From: Gloeomargarita lithophora Alchichica-D10
GTDB taxonomy: Bacteria > Cyanobacteriota > Cyanobacteriia > Gloeomargaritales > Gloeomargaritaceae
DNA: 42,168 bases
Direction of reading: 5' to 3'
Assembly (NCBI RefSeq): GCF_001870225.1
Contig: NZ_CP017675.1
Coordinates: 2,893,305-2,935,472 of the forward strand
The stretch's first letter is position 1. Each line of letters begins with the position of its first letter. Under the pieces are notes generated by a model that made no database searches, was not told where the DNA came from, and saw only the letters and a list, made by a program, of their open reading frames with translations. Shown here piece by piece: positions 7,652 through 16,294 of the stretch. Made by a program: the position numbers and the translations under genes.

Positions 7652-8574
7652 CCCAACACCTGCCGATACCAATCCAAAGTCGCCTGTAACCCTTTCTGCA
7701 AAGGGGTTTGCGCCTGCCAACCCAGAATTTGCCGCACCTGACCCACCTCCAGGGCACTGCGGCTAATTTCCCCCAACCGCTCTGGCAAAAATTGGGGCGT
7801 AATTTTCGTGGAAATTAACTTCTGCATCAGTTCATATAATGTTAAAACCGAAGTCTCTTGACCGGTGCCGATATTAAGCGTCAAGGGTTCTAACCGCCCT
7901 AAAATTTGTAAATTCACCTGCGCCACATCCCCCACATATACATAATCCCGCGTCTGGGTACCCCCCCCATAAATCACCGGAGTTTGTCCCGTTAATAACG
8001 CCGTAATAAATGCCGTAATCACCCCCGCTTCCCCCGTAATGCCCTGCCGGGGACCATACACATTGGCATAGCGCAAAATCCCATAACATAACCCATACAC
8101 CTGATAATAAAAATGCAAATAATGCTCCATCGTCACCTTGGCAATACCGTAGGGAGAAATGGGTTGCAAAGGGTGATTTTCCGGGGCGGGAATCTGTTGC
8201 AATTCCCCATAGCACGCCCCCCCCGAAGAGGCAAAAATAAACTGTTTAACCCCCCCTTTGGCGGCGGCTTCCAACACATTTAATGCCCCCAAGATATTAA
8301 TCTGGGCATCCTCGACCGGTTGGGCGACGGACTGACGCACATCAATCTGGGCGGCATGGTGGCTGACCACCTGGGGTTGCCATTCCTGGAGAATCTGCCC
8401 TACCGCCTGGGATTCCCGTAAATCCGACTGATACACCCGACTTTGGGGATGCACATAGGCCGGGTTCCCGGCGGTGAAATTATCTAAAATCGCCACCTCA
8501 TGACCAGCTTGCACATAAATATCTTGGACAGCGGAGCCAATAAAACCCGCCCCGCCGGTAATCAAAACACGCAT
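7648..8574 (-). CDS. NAD-dependent epimerase/dehydratase (UDP-glucose 4-epimerase-like)
   Basis: An extended SDR enzyme of 308 residues acting on nucleotide sugars. The Rossmann glycine motif GGAGFIG lies at residues 7-13, the NAD-ribose aspartate in ILDNFTAG at 29-36, and the HHAAQIDVR block near 92. The catalytic pair is in SPYGIAK (YxxxK, about 148-154) with the serine of FASSG upstream. RYANVYGPRQG is typical of GalE-type sugar epimerases. Reaction and substrate cannot be fixed beyond UDP-hexose 4-epimerase-like. The gene is convergent with the RND pump, sharing 4 bp, and lies 36 bp after the tubulin-like gene on the same strand. Confidence 0.9.
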   Translation of the reverse strand: MRVLITGGAGFIGSAVQDIYVQAGHEVAILDNFTAGNPAYVHPQSRVYQSDLRESQAVGQILQEWQPQVVSHHAAQIDVRQSVAQPVEDAQINILGALNVLEAAAKGGVKQFIFASSGGACYGELQQIPAPENHPLQPISPYGIAKVTMEHYLHFYYQVYGLCYGILRYANVYGPRQGITGEAGVITAFITALLTGQTPVIYGGGTQTRDYVYVGDVAQVNLQILGRLEPLTLNIGTGQETSVLTLYELMQKLISTKITPQFLPERLGEISRSALEVGQVRQILGWQAQTPLQKGLQATLDWYRQVLG

Positions 8575-8610
8575 GGAACCAGGAGATACCGTGTTTTGTA
8601 GCCTACCACA

Positions 8611-11600
8611 TTAACTGCGACCCAATTCATCCCGGATATTGGCTTCAATGGTGGCCACCTGCCCATCACTCAACCCCAATTCCTCCTGCAATTCTAATAA
8701 TTGCGCCTGTTCATCGAGGCCAATTTCCCCATCATTTTCCAAGCAGGCCCGAAACATTAACCCGTATTCATAACCCGCCAGTTCCGGGTCATGGGTTTGG
8801 GGTTGAAAACGGGCAATAATTTCCTGGGCTATTTCCGGGGTCACGCCGTATTTCTCTCGCAATTTATCGAGCATCGTTAATTCCTTCTCAGAAGGTGTTT
8901 TGCCCCCCCGATAACAGGCTTCTACTAATTTGGTGAATTTATCCACCGCACTGTCTAAAACCTGGGAAACCGGCGCAGTTACTTTAGGAGCCACAGCGGG
9001 TTTAACCGTGGCATTGGGGGTGGGAGTCGCCCCCGGTTCAAACAAACGCTGATTGCGTACACAATTACTAATGGCATTTTCCACCATTTGATATTCCGGA
9101 TTGTCCCGTCCCCCCGGTGTGGTCTGTTCAAATTGTTGTAAATAGCCCATCAACTGCTCGTACAATGCCCGTTTGGTTTCCCGATTATTAGCCTGTTTCA
9201 GGATTTTTTGAATCCCATCGTTGAGCAATTCCCGCGCCCGCCGGTTTTGGTCAGCCAGGAGATAATCTTCCGCTTCTTTCCAGGTATTCCCCAGGTTCAA
9301 ATTCCGTTCTAAACCGGTGGCACTATCCTGGTAACCCAGTTTAATTTCCACGTAACCGGTAATTTGATTTTCTGAGGCAGTCAAAAGCTGAAATACCCGC
9401 CCTAGAACTAGATTTTCCCGTACCTGTATCTCTTCCGAAGAAGCGGGCATAATATCCCCAAACTGTTGACTGTCTTGATGGGTATGCAGGGGATTGCGAT
9501 CCATTTGGGAAACCGTGCGATATATGGTACGCATCCGTTCCATCCCCTCTAGCAACCGCAAAGGAAATGCCCCAATTTCCCGCACAAAATACACATGATG
9601 GGGATCATTGTAGGGACGAATATCCTTATCAGTTAATGTGGTACTTTTCCGCAGTAGGGGTAGGAGGGCAGATACCGCTGGGTCGGTCGGTTTATTCCCC
9701 CCCTGAATGCCCACCAAAGTCTGCCGTTTTTCCGGGCGGTCATCCCAACCCAAACGGGATTGTTCTTGGCTAAAACGCAAGAACGCTTCGCTCTTTTCAA
9801 ACGTGGTTTTTAACTGGGATTCCTGTTGCTCCAGGGTGGGATATTGGGTGATAAATTTTTGGGCGACGGATACTTTCAATTGTTCGCTAGTGCTAAATTC
9901 ATCAATGGCGCGGTTGAGAATGCGCTGGTACAAATCCTGCTGGCGTAAATACTCAAAAGTATGCAGATCAAACAAGCGGCAGGTCATGCCATTCAATACA
10001 TCCTGGGTCAGGCTTTGATACACCGTTTCAGTACGGTTGGTCAGGGTTTTTTGATAGACCTGTTCAATATCCTGAGGGTCATAAAGTAAAATCCCATTCA
10101 CCGTCAAGGTACTGGTTTCACGGGTATAAACCTGTTCCCGCTCGGCCAAATTGCGCCGCAGGGTTTCTAGGTTTTTATCAAAGTTATTCAGGTCATTGAT
10201 TAACCGTTGGGTTTCCTCTTTCAAGGCATCCAAAAGCGGTGCGGCCAAGGTGCGAGCTTTGACCTCGACTTTGGAGACATAAATAGATTCCAGAGCTTGC
10301 ATGATGGCATTGAAATCATCATCAATCACTTTTTTGCGATTGAGGAGCATCATTTGTTTGGCGTGATTGTCAATCTGTTTGAGTAAAATTTGCAGGGCTT
10401 GACTCGCCGAACGCTCCCGCGCCAACCAATCTTTCTGCCGGGACTGGTCAAAAGTGGTGCGAAATTCTAGCAAAACCTCCAACAATACTTCTAAAAATTG
10501 CCGTGTCCATTTCGGTCCCCGGAACCGGTCTTCCACCATTTGCGCTACCAAATCCCGCAATTCTTTCGTTTTTTGGGGGATCAAACGGTTCAGGTTATCC
10601 CACATTTTTTGGAAGTAATCGCTCCAGCGCCGGGGGTCGGTGTCCGCATCGCTAAAGTGGATACGATATTTTTCTTCTTCCAGGGAAATAAACCGCAGTA
10701 AATTTTCAAAAGGGACATTCAAATCGTTGCGCCGTTTGCGTAAAACCGCCACCCAATCGGCAACTTCTTTGCTGTAGGGTTTCATGTTGTCCCCCACGCT
10801 CAAATTATCCAAAAGTTGATGGTCGTTTTCCGATTCTGCCAAGCCCAAATTGGGTAAAATTTCGGTCTTGATCACATCCCGCATCGCCGTGGGTGCCGGG
10901 GTCGGGTTGCTCCACCAATCGGCCAGAGCTACCGCCAACCGGGAAGCACAGGCATTTAACACCCGTTGCACCGGAAATTGGATACTGGCTAAACCAAAGG
11001 TAATGTAATTTTGGGGATAACCCAAGGGGTCAGGACTCGCCCAATGTTTGCGAATATTATCCCGTACCAATTTTTTATACTGGCTAAACCCGGAGGAAAA
11101 ATCTAAAAATACATTCTGCGCCACCATTTCTAATACGGATTCCAGGTTGGGCAGGGTAACTTTATCATTGCTATTGCCCACCAAATAACAAAACCCAAAG
11201 GGGGTGTCTTGGGCGTTTTGGCTACTAATCCGGTCGGTGATATTATTGCTATATTGACTCTCAAAACGGGTGGTGGGACGGGAATAATGATTCAGTTCAC
11301 TCAGGGCGGCGTAGGCATTGGCAATCACCCGGTCGCCCAGGCCAGAAAATGCCCCCGGCAAGACTAAAAAAGCACAGGTTTGCGGTAAATCGGAGGGCGG
11401 CACCCAATCTCGGACATTATATGCTAAATCTAAAACCATTCCAGAACCGGTGCCCCCACTCAGGGAACAAACGACAAATACATTCACCCCTTTATCCAAG
11501 GACACCCCCCAGCGATCCAGCATGAATTTCTCCTGGCCGACAATGCGGGAACGGGCATTGGCAAAGGCTTGTTTAATGGTTTGGTAATTCACCGTAAAAG

Positions 11601-11967
11601 CGAATTTTCCCAGGGCGCGAATTTGTCCCGCCCCCGCCAAAATCGAATCCGTACCGGCCAGTTCCGGGGGAAACCAATCGGTGAGATATTCGTAGTCGGC
11701 AATGCGGTTCAAAATGGCTTTGGCATTGTCAACTTTTGCCCAGACTTGCTCCACCGGACGCAGGGAAATATCCTGTTTTAAGACCGTTTGGGGTTCGGAA
11801 ACTTTGGCATTTTGCTCCGTATCCAAATGCAGGAAGGAAACAATGGGTAACGCATCCAAACTACCGTAGGTTTCCACAATCATGCGCCGGATTTTCACCA
11901 TGACTTCTTTGCCCGTACCGCCCAGACCGACGATGATGGTGGGGGTCATGCCGATGTAATCTGCCAT
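8611..11967 (-). CDS. large tubulin-like GTPase (Tubulin_2 / FtsZ-like family)
   Basis: The 1118-residue product begins with a tubulin/FtsZ-type nucleotide-binding domain: PTIIVGLGGTGKEVM (9-23), a GAGQIRALGK segment (112-121) and the tubulin signature SLSGGTGSG (168-176). This fits the bacterial tubulin-like family (Pfam Tubulin_2) proposed to remodel membranes. The long middle is helical with a coiled coil around EETQRLINDLNNFDKNLE. After an Ala/Pro/Thr linker, the C-terminus holds two similar helical units (LTMLDKLREKYGVTPE... and AQLLELQEELGLSDGQ...), TerB-like in appearance. I chose the ATG at 11967 because aggaa precedes it and conservation starts there; the frame opens to 12039. Cellular role unknown. 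Confidence 0.85.
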   Translation of the reverse strand: MADYIGMTPTIIVGLGGTGKEVMVKIRRMIVETYGSLDALPIVSFLHLDTEQNAKVSEPQTVLKQDISLRPVEQVWAKVDNAKAILNRIADYEYLTDWFPPELAGTDSILAGAGQIRALGKFAFTVNYQTIKQAFANARSRIVGQEKFMLDRWGVSLDKGVNVFVVCSLSGGTGSGMVLDLAYNVRDWVPPSDLPQTCAFLVLPGAFSGLGDRVIANAYAALSELNHYSRPTTRFESQYSNNITDRISSQNAQDTPFGFCYLVGNSNDKVTLPNLESVLEMVAQNVFLDFSSGFSQYKKLVRDNIRKHWASPDPLGYPQNYITFGLASIQFPVQRVLNACASRLAVALADWWSNPTPAPTAMRDVIKTEILPNLGLAESENDHQLLDNLSVGDNMKPYSKEVADWVAVLRKRRNDLNVPFENLLRFISLEEEKYRIHFSDADTDPRRWSDYFQKMWDNLNRLIPQKTKELRDLVAQMVEDRFRGPKWTRQFLEVLLEVLLEFRTTFDQSRQKDWLARERSASQALQILLKQIDNHAKQMMLLNRKKVIDDDFNAIMQALESIYVSKVEVKARTLAAPLLDALKEETQRLINDLNNFDKNLETLRRNLAEREQVYTRETSTLTVNGILLYDPQDIEQVYQKTLTNRTETVYQSLTQDVLNGMTCRLFDLHTFEYLRQQDLYQRILNRAIDEFSTSEQLKVSVAQKFITQYPTLEQQESQLKTTFEKSEAFLRFSQEQSRLGWDDRPEKRQTLVGIQGGNKPTDPAVSALLPLLRKSTTLTDKDIRPYNDPHHVYFVREIGAFPLRLLEGMERMRTIYRTVSQMDRNPLHTHQDSQQFGDIMPASSEEIQVRENLVLGRVFQLLTASENQITGYVEIKLGYQDSATGLERNLNLGNTWKEAEDYLLADQNRRARELLNDGIQKILKQANNRETKRALYEQLMGYLQQFEQTTPGGRDNPEYQMVENAISNCVRNQRLFEPGATPTPNATVKPAVAPKVTAPVSQVLDSAVDKFTKLVEACYRGGKTPSEKELTMLDKLREKYGVTPEIAQEIIARFQPQTHDPELAGYEYGLMFRACLENDGEIGLDEQAQLLELQEELGLSDGQVATIEANIRDELGRS

Positions 11968-12041
11968 AATTCTGGTTCCTGTAGGGGGCGTTTGGCTGTA
12001 TTGTAAGGGATTCCTTTTCGCTTTGTCTTTGAACGGCAAAA

Positions 12042-12257
12042 TTAGGCGGCGACCTCGATATAGGCGGAGGAAGTGGTGGGCGGTGGAATTTCTAAACCTG
12101 CCAACTTCAACCCATCCAGATGGAACGCTACCGCTTCACGCATATTTTGTTCAATTTCTGCACGGGTCGCTCCAGTCGAGACACATCCTGGTAGGTCTGG
12201 AGAATAGGCGGAATATCCGGTTTCTGTCTGCTCAATTAGGATAAGATACTGCATCAT
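12042..12257 (-). CDS. hicB: HicB-type antitoxin
   Basis: The 71-residue product has the compact HicB fold: QYLILIEQTETGYSAYSPDLPGC at 3-25 (the degenerate RNase H-like strand pattern ending DLPGC), then the helix ATRAEIEQNMREAVAFHLDGL and a short tail. HicB normally neutralises the mRNA-cleaving toxin HicA encoded just upstream. Here only the 3' part of hicA remains, so this is an orphan antitoxin. No separate DNA-binding domain is present. Two adjacent ATGs (12257 and 12254) could start it. Confidence 0.9.
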   Translation of the reverse strand: MMQYLILIEQTETGYSAYSPDLPGCVSTGATRAEIEQNMREAVAFHLDGLKLAGLEIPPPTTSSAYIEVAA

Positions 12258-12258
12258 T

Positions 12259-12361
12259 TCAGACCTGCTTGTTTCAAGACGCTATCCAACGTTCCTGGAG
12301 CCAGATCATCGCCCGGTTTTCCAGGTACGGTGACTAAACCCCGCTTGATGGAATGTTTCTG
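12259..12361 (-). pseudogene. hicA: truncated hicA toxin remnant
   Basis: Read on the minus strand, the frame gives KHSIKRGLVTVPGKPGDD then LAPGTLDSVLKQAGLK and a stop. This matches the second half of HicA, including the VTVPGKP strand and the GTL..ILKQAGLK helix. The first ~26 residues, with the conserved glycine and the catalytic histidine region of the dsRBD-like fold, are missing. Upstream, the same frame meets the stop codon of an unrelated gene at 12362-12364. The remnant ends 1 base before hicB. Loss of function is inferred from the missing N-terminus. Confidence 0.82.
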
Positions 12362-12619
12362 CTAAAAAATTTCTTCAGCGAGAACTTGACCCTGCACCCG
12401 TTCATATTCATCTTCAAGAAGCCATGCTTGGGCAGTGTCATAGTTGGCATGAGTAACGACAAGTTTATAATCAGATGCGGGACTAAAAATACGACAACTG
12501 CCATCTTGATCACCGACTAACAGGAGAATCTTGGGTGGAAAAAGCACTGGATCAACCCAAAGTTCCAGAAACTTCCAGGTTTTAGCTGGTTCTACGAGGG
12601 CTGGTGCGTGGGATTGCAT
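12362..12619 (-). CDS. small conserved-looking protein of unknown function
   Basis: I do not recognise a named family. The 85-residue product is soluble and acidic, with the central strand-rich segment FPPKILLLVGDQDGSCRIFSP and the tail AQAWLLEDEYERVQGQ. I chose the ATG at 12619 because aggtgag lies 4 bases before it; a GTG at 12628 would add three residues. Its stop codon sits exactly where the missing half of hicA would begin, so this gene may have been joined to the remnant by a deletion or insertion. Codon use resembles its neighbours. Confidence 0.6.
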   Translation of the reverse strand: MQSHAPALVEPAKTWKFLELWVDPVLFPPKILLLVGDQDGSCRIFSPASDYKLVVTHANYDTAQAWLLEDEYERVQGQVLAEEIF

Positions 12620-12628
12620 GATACTCAC

Positions 12629-13139
12629 CTGTTGATTTCACAATTTTGATTTCACCGTAGTGAAGAGGGGTTTGGCTCCCATCTGCTCTAATTATGGTGC
12701 CAATCGGTTCAGAGGCGATCAATCAGGCTGGGTCGGGGATCAGGGGTATGATCACGGGCAATCGCATCCTGAAGGGAATCGCTCCAGCCTAAAGGTCAAA
12801 TCATCAAGCCCAAAGGTCAACGCTTATGGCTCAAAGCTCCACAGTTGCAGGTCAAAGCTCAACGTTTGCAGGTTCAAGCTCGGATGACCAAGCTCACAGG
12901 TCAAACCGTCGAGGTCTCAGCTCAAGTTCTCCAGCCCAAACCTCAAATGATGCTGGTCAAAGCTCCAATGATCCTCCCCGGAGGTCAAACGCTCGGGGTT
13001 TCAGCAAAACTAGGGGCGGGGTACCCCCGGCGACCGCTAATTTTCATAGCTTGCGTGGCGTAGCCTATTTACAGAGGTGCCCAGTCGCCTAACTTCTCTT
13101 TAACTTCCCTTTCTCCCAAAGCCTTTACAATGGGTAACG
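12629..13139. other. intergenic region with short GGTCAA repeats
   Basis: About 510 bases with no convincing gene. From about 12790 to 12990, the word ggtcaa (often within ggtcaaagctc) recurs seven times at irregular spacing (12794, 12815, 12850, 12898, 12956, 12983, and a variant at 12880). One frame (12773-13063) stays open and reads as an alternating K/Q/V/A pattern (LQVKAQRLQVQAR), but it lacks a good start and ribosome site and the repeat spacing is not a multiple of three. It could be a decayed gene or a repeat array. The last part (13021-13082) is a dispersed repeat copy. Confidence 0.5.
13021..13082. repeat. dispersed repeat fragment (family of 25824-25944)
   Basis: The segment contains cgaccgctaattttcat and ends in acagaggtgccc, matching the right half of the element at 25824-25944 (cgaccgctaattttcaa...tagaggtgccc). 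Between these parts it carries gcttgcgtggcgtagcc, the reverse complement of a unit seen in the 5' MITE and at 25876. It reaches almost to the start of the MerR-pentapeptide gene and may contain part of its promoter. Confidence 0.5.
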
Positions 13140-14156
13140 ATGGCGGTGGGAACCAATATGGAACGGGGCTGGCTGATTGGTGAACTGAGTACCCAGGCGG
13201 GGGTCTCGCCCCAGGCGATTCGTTTCTATGAACGGGAGGGACTCCTGGCACCCCCCCAGCGCAACAAAAGTGGCTACCGGCTGTACCCGACCGAATCGTT
13301 GACCCAATTGTTATTTATCCAACACAGCAAGCAGTTTGGCCTCACCCTGGAGGATATTAAGCATCTGGTGCATTTGCGGGGGCAAGGGGTGAATCCCTGT
13401 GGCAGTTTCCGGCGTTTGGTGCAGGAGCGGCTGCACACCCTGGCGCAACAGGCAAAACAACTCCACGCCACCCACCAGGCGATTGCCCAACGGTTTGAAC
13501 GCTTGGCGACCGAATTGCCGCAAACAGACCACAACCCAGACCATGACCGCGCCTTGGCGGACTGGTTGAGCGAGGCGGCCAATCCCACCTATGTCCCCGC
13601 TCCCACCGGTGGCTTAGACCGGGATCAGTTGATCCAACGCTACATGGCGGGGGAACGGGATTTTCAAGGGTTGGATTTGATCCAAGCGAATTTGTCTGGG
13701 GTAAATCTAAGCGGGGCGGATTTGAGTCGGGCGCAGTTGATGCTGGCGAATTTGGGCGAGGTGGTGTTGGAGGATAGTCGGTTGATGGGGGCGAATCTCA
13801 CCGGGGCGGATGCGATGGGGGGCTATTTTCGCCATAGTCAAATGATTGGGGCGATTCTCATCGGCACGGATTTGAGCGAGGCTGATTTGATGGGAGCGAA
13901 TTTGGTGGGGGCAAACCTGGGGGGGGCAAACCTGGGGGGGGCGAATTTACAAAATGCCAACCTGACTGAGGCGGTATTGATCGGGGCAAACTTACGCGAC
14001 AGTAACCTGGAGGGAGCATCCCTGTGGGGAGCCAATTTGAGCGGGGCGGATTTGACCCAAGCCCGTCTGCATCCCGATAGCCTCGCCACCGCCAACCTTT
14101 GGGGCACGACCCTGCCGGACGGCCAAGTTTATGCCCCCCACCTGGGTTCCGCATGA
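13140..14156 (+). CDS. MerR-type regulator fused to pentapeptide repeats
   Basis: The N-terminus is a MerR winged helix: WLIGELSTQAGVSPQAIRFYEREGLL (about residues 11-36), then the wing RNKSGYRLYP and the helical segment LEDIKHLV. A dimer helix (about 90-120) follows and has a single cysteine in VNPCGSF. After a linker, residues about 173-318 are tandem pentapeptide repeats of A(N/D)LxG type, around 29 units, predicted to form a right-handed quadrilateral beta-helix. MerR proteins usually end in an effector-binding domain; here the repeats take its place. ATGs at 13140 and 13158 are both possible; the second begins just before the helix-turn-helix. The stop overlaps the next ATG (ATGA). Confidence 0.88.
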   Translation: MAVGTNMERGWLIGELSTQAGVSPQAIRFYEREGLLAPPQRNKSGYRLYPTESLTQLLFIQHSKQFGLTLEDIKHLVHLRGQGVNPCGSFRRLVQERLHTLAQQAKQLHATHQAIAQRFERLATELPQTDHNPDHDRALADWLSEAANPTYVPAPTGGLDRDQLIQRYMAGERDFQGLDLIQANLSGVNLSGADLSRAQLMLANLGEVVLEDSRLMGANLTGADAMGGYFRHSQMIGAILIGTDLSEADLMGANLVGANLGGANLGGANLQNANLTEAVLIGANLRDSNLEGASLWGANLSGADLTQARLHPDSLATANLWGTTLPDGQVYAPHLGSA

Positions 14157-16294
14157 ATGGCGAAATCTGGTTAGCTAACGAAGATTATCCGGGGTTAATC
14201 GCCCAGGCGGAAACGGTTTTAACGGCCAATCCTGAAGACATCACCGCCTGGGGCTATGGGGGATTGGCCTATATCCTGCAAGGGGATACGGCGGCGGCGC
14301 CGGTTTTTTGGTTTCAGGCATTGACGGCTTTAGATGGGAACCAAATTGAAGTATTAGGGCAATGGATGTGGGAGCGGGGGAATAGCTATCGGGAAACCCA
14401 ACCCCAAGTAAGTTTAGAACTCTACCGGGCGGCGCAGGAATTAGCCCCCAGCCTGGAACGGTTATTGCATCTAACCCAGTTCATTGTGGCTAAAGGTGAA
14501 TTAACGACCGAGGAATTAGAGCGTTTAATTCAGACCCTAGAAATCAGCACAGCCATTCCCATTAAACCCCTGTATAAAACTCTTTTGGATGTGGTTTCTC
14601 TGGTGCCATTTAACCCCCAAATTGAGCAATTTATATTAACTTGTCGTCCCCATTTGCCCGCCCATATTTATGCCAAAGCCCTATCCCTTAGTAGCAGTGC
14701 CCTGCAATGGCAAAATGCCCTAGCCATTCGGGAAAAACTCCTCAATATGGCTTTAGCCTCTGACCCAGAAAACCTAGAAATCATGGGGTCTTTAGCCAAT
14801 ATCTATGGGGAAACCCACCAGCACGATCAGGCGTTAGCATTATGTGACCGACAAATGGCGGTGGCGCAAACCCGGTCTTTGTCTGCCCAAGGCTATGCCC
14901 TGCATTGTCGGTTCCGAGAATTGCTGAATGCGGGGGGAGATTATTGGCGGCAAGCTATTGCTGAGACAGAAGCCTATGGGCAACTGTTACAAAAATTGGC
15001 TAATACTGAAGCCGATCAAACCCCTACCATCAAAACCCTGGGGGCGACCCTTTTTCACCTACCCTTTTTTTTGCCCTACCTGCGGGATGAACCGGCGGCA
15101 GACCGGCCACTGCTGAACCGGATTAGCTCGCAAATTGGTCGGGCACTGGTAAAATCCCCACCGCATCGGCAAGAAGTTCCTGTGCCAACGGCTCGTTTGC
15201 GGGTGGGTTTTTTATCTCTCACCCTGCGCCGTCATTCCGTGGGTTGGTTGGCGCGGACATTTTTTAAACACTATGACCGACAGCAATTTGAGTTTTTTTT
15301 ATACTATATCAGCAACCCCCCAGATGCTTTGGGACAATCCTGGTTTGTGGAAAAATGTGACCATTATTTTTATCACGATTATCCCGAACCTTTGGCGGCC
15401 AAAATTGCTGAAGATCAAGTGCAAATTTTAGTTGATCTAGATAGCTTGACCTTAACCGGTTCCTGTGTGGTTTTGGCACAGAAACCCGCCCCGATTCAAG
15501 TTACCTGGTTGGGTTGGGATGCCAGTGGAATGGACACCATTGATTATTTCATGGCTGATCCCTGGGTATTACCCGCCAATGCCCAGGATTATTACCAAGA
15601 AAAAATTTGGCGGCTCCCGGAAACCTATATTGCGGTGGATGGCTTTGAAATTGGGGTGCCGGATGTGCGCCGGGAAGACTTGGGAATTGACCCAACAGCG
15701 GTTATTTTTTACACGGCGCAAAGTGGCTATAAACGCCATCCCGAAATTGTGGATTTACAACTGCAAATTTTGCAACAGGTGCCTAATAGTTACTTATGCG
15801 TTAAATACATCTACGATGGGGATGGTTTGTCTCAACAATTCCACACCCAAGCGGAACGATGGGGCATTGACCCCCAACGCCTGCGCTTTTTGCCCCCAGT
15901 CAATAGCGAATATGTGCATCGAGCCAATTTACAATGTCTGGCGGATGTGATTTTAGATACCTATCCCTACAACGGTGCCACCACCACGTTAGAAGCCCTG
16001 TGGCTGGGGATTCCCCTGGTGACCCGGGTGGGACAACAATTCGCCGCCCGCAATAGTTATGCGTTTTTGACCCAATGCGGCATCAGCGAGGGGATTGCCC
16101 ATAGTGCTGAAGAATATGTGGCCTGGGGCGTGCGGTTGGGGACAGACAGCGAATTGCGCCAGGAGATTCGCCAACGGTTACTCGCTAGCCGTCGCACTTC
16201 CCCCCTGTGGGACGGAGAGCGGTTTGCCCAGCAGTTTGGTTGCGCCTTGCAGGAAATGTGGCGCACCTACCAGCAAAGCCAAGTTTCCCCCTAG
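14153..16294 (+). CDS. TPR protein with O-GlcNAc-transferase-like (SPINDLY/GT41) domain
   Basis: The 713-residue protein has TPR-like helical repeats in the first half (e.g. PEDITAWGYGGLAYILQGD near 27 and DPENLEIMGSLANIYGETHQHDQAL near 203). The second half is a GT41 glycosyltransferase domain: LRVGFLSLTLRRHSVGWL, VDLDSLTLTG, PAPIQVTWLGWDASGM and the nucleotide-sugar-binding end DTYPYNGATTTLEALWLGIPLVT. Cyanobacterial members of this family are predicted to glycosylate proteins or surface glycans; the acceptor is unknown. The ATG at 14153 overlaps the stop of the MerR-pentapeptide gene, indicating translational coupling. The stop is shared with the convergent protease in CTAG (16291-16294). 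Confidence 0.92.
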   Translation: MNGEIWLANEDYPGLIAQAETVLTANPEDITAWGYGGLAYILQGDTAAAPVFWFQALTALDGNQIEVLGQWMWERGNSYRETQPQVSLELYRAAQELAPSLERLLHLTQFIVAKGELTTEELERLIQTLEISTAIPIKPLYKTLLDVVSLVPFNPQIEQFILTCRPHLPAHIYAKALSLSSSALQWQNALAIREKLLNMALASDPENLEIMGSLANIYGETHQHDQALALCDRQMAVAQTRSLSAQGYALHCRFRELLNAGGDYWRQAIAETEAYGQLLQKLANTEADQTPTIKTLGATLFHLPFFLPYLRDEPAADRPLLNRISSQIGRALVKSPPHRQEVPVPTARLRVGFLSLTLRRHSVGWLARTFFKHYDRQQFEFFLYYISNPPDALGQSWFVEKCDHYFYHDYPEPLAAKIAEDQVQILVDLDSLTLTGSCVVLAQKPAPIQVTWLGWDASGMDTIDYFMADPWVLPANAQDYYQEKIWRLPETYIAVDGFEIGVPDVRREDLGIDPTAVIFYTAQSGYKRHPEIVDLQLQILQQVPNSYLCVKYIYDGDGLSQQFHTQAERWGIDPQRLRFLPPVNSEYVHRANLQCLADVILDTYPYNGATTTLEALWLGIPLVTRVGQQFAARNSYAFLTQCGISEGIAHSAEEYVAWGVRLGTDSELRQEIRQRLLASRRTSPLWDGERFAQQFGCALQEMWRTYQQSQVSP

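Noticed and set aside
12660-12887. Short plus-strand ORFs around 12660-13092
   Set aside because: Ser/Lys-rich composition follows the GGTCAA repeat words in all frames; no start with a ribosome site and no family match.
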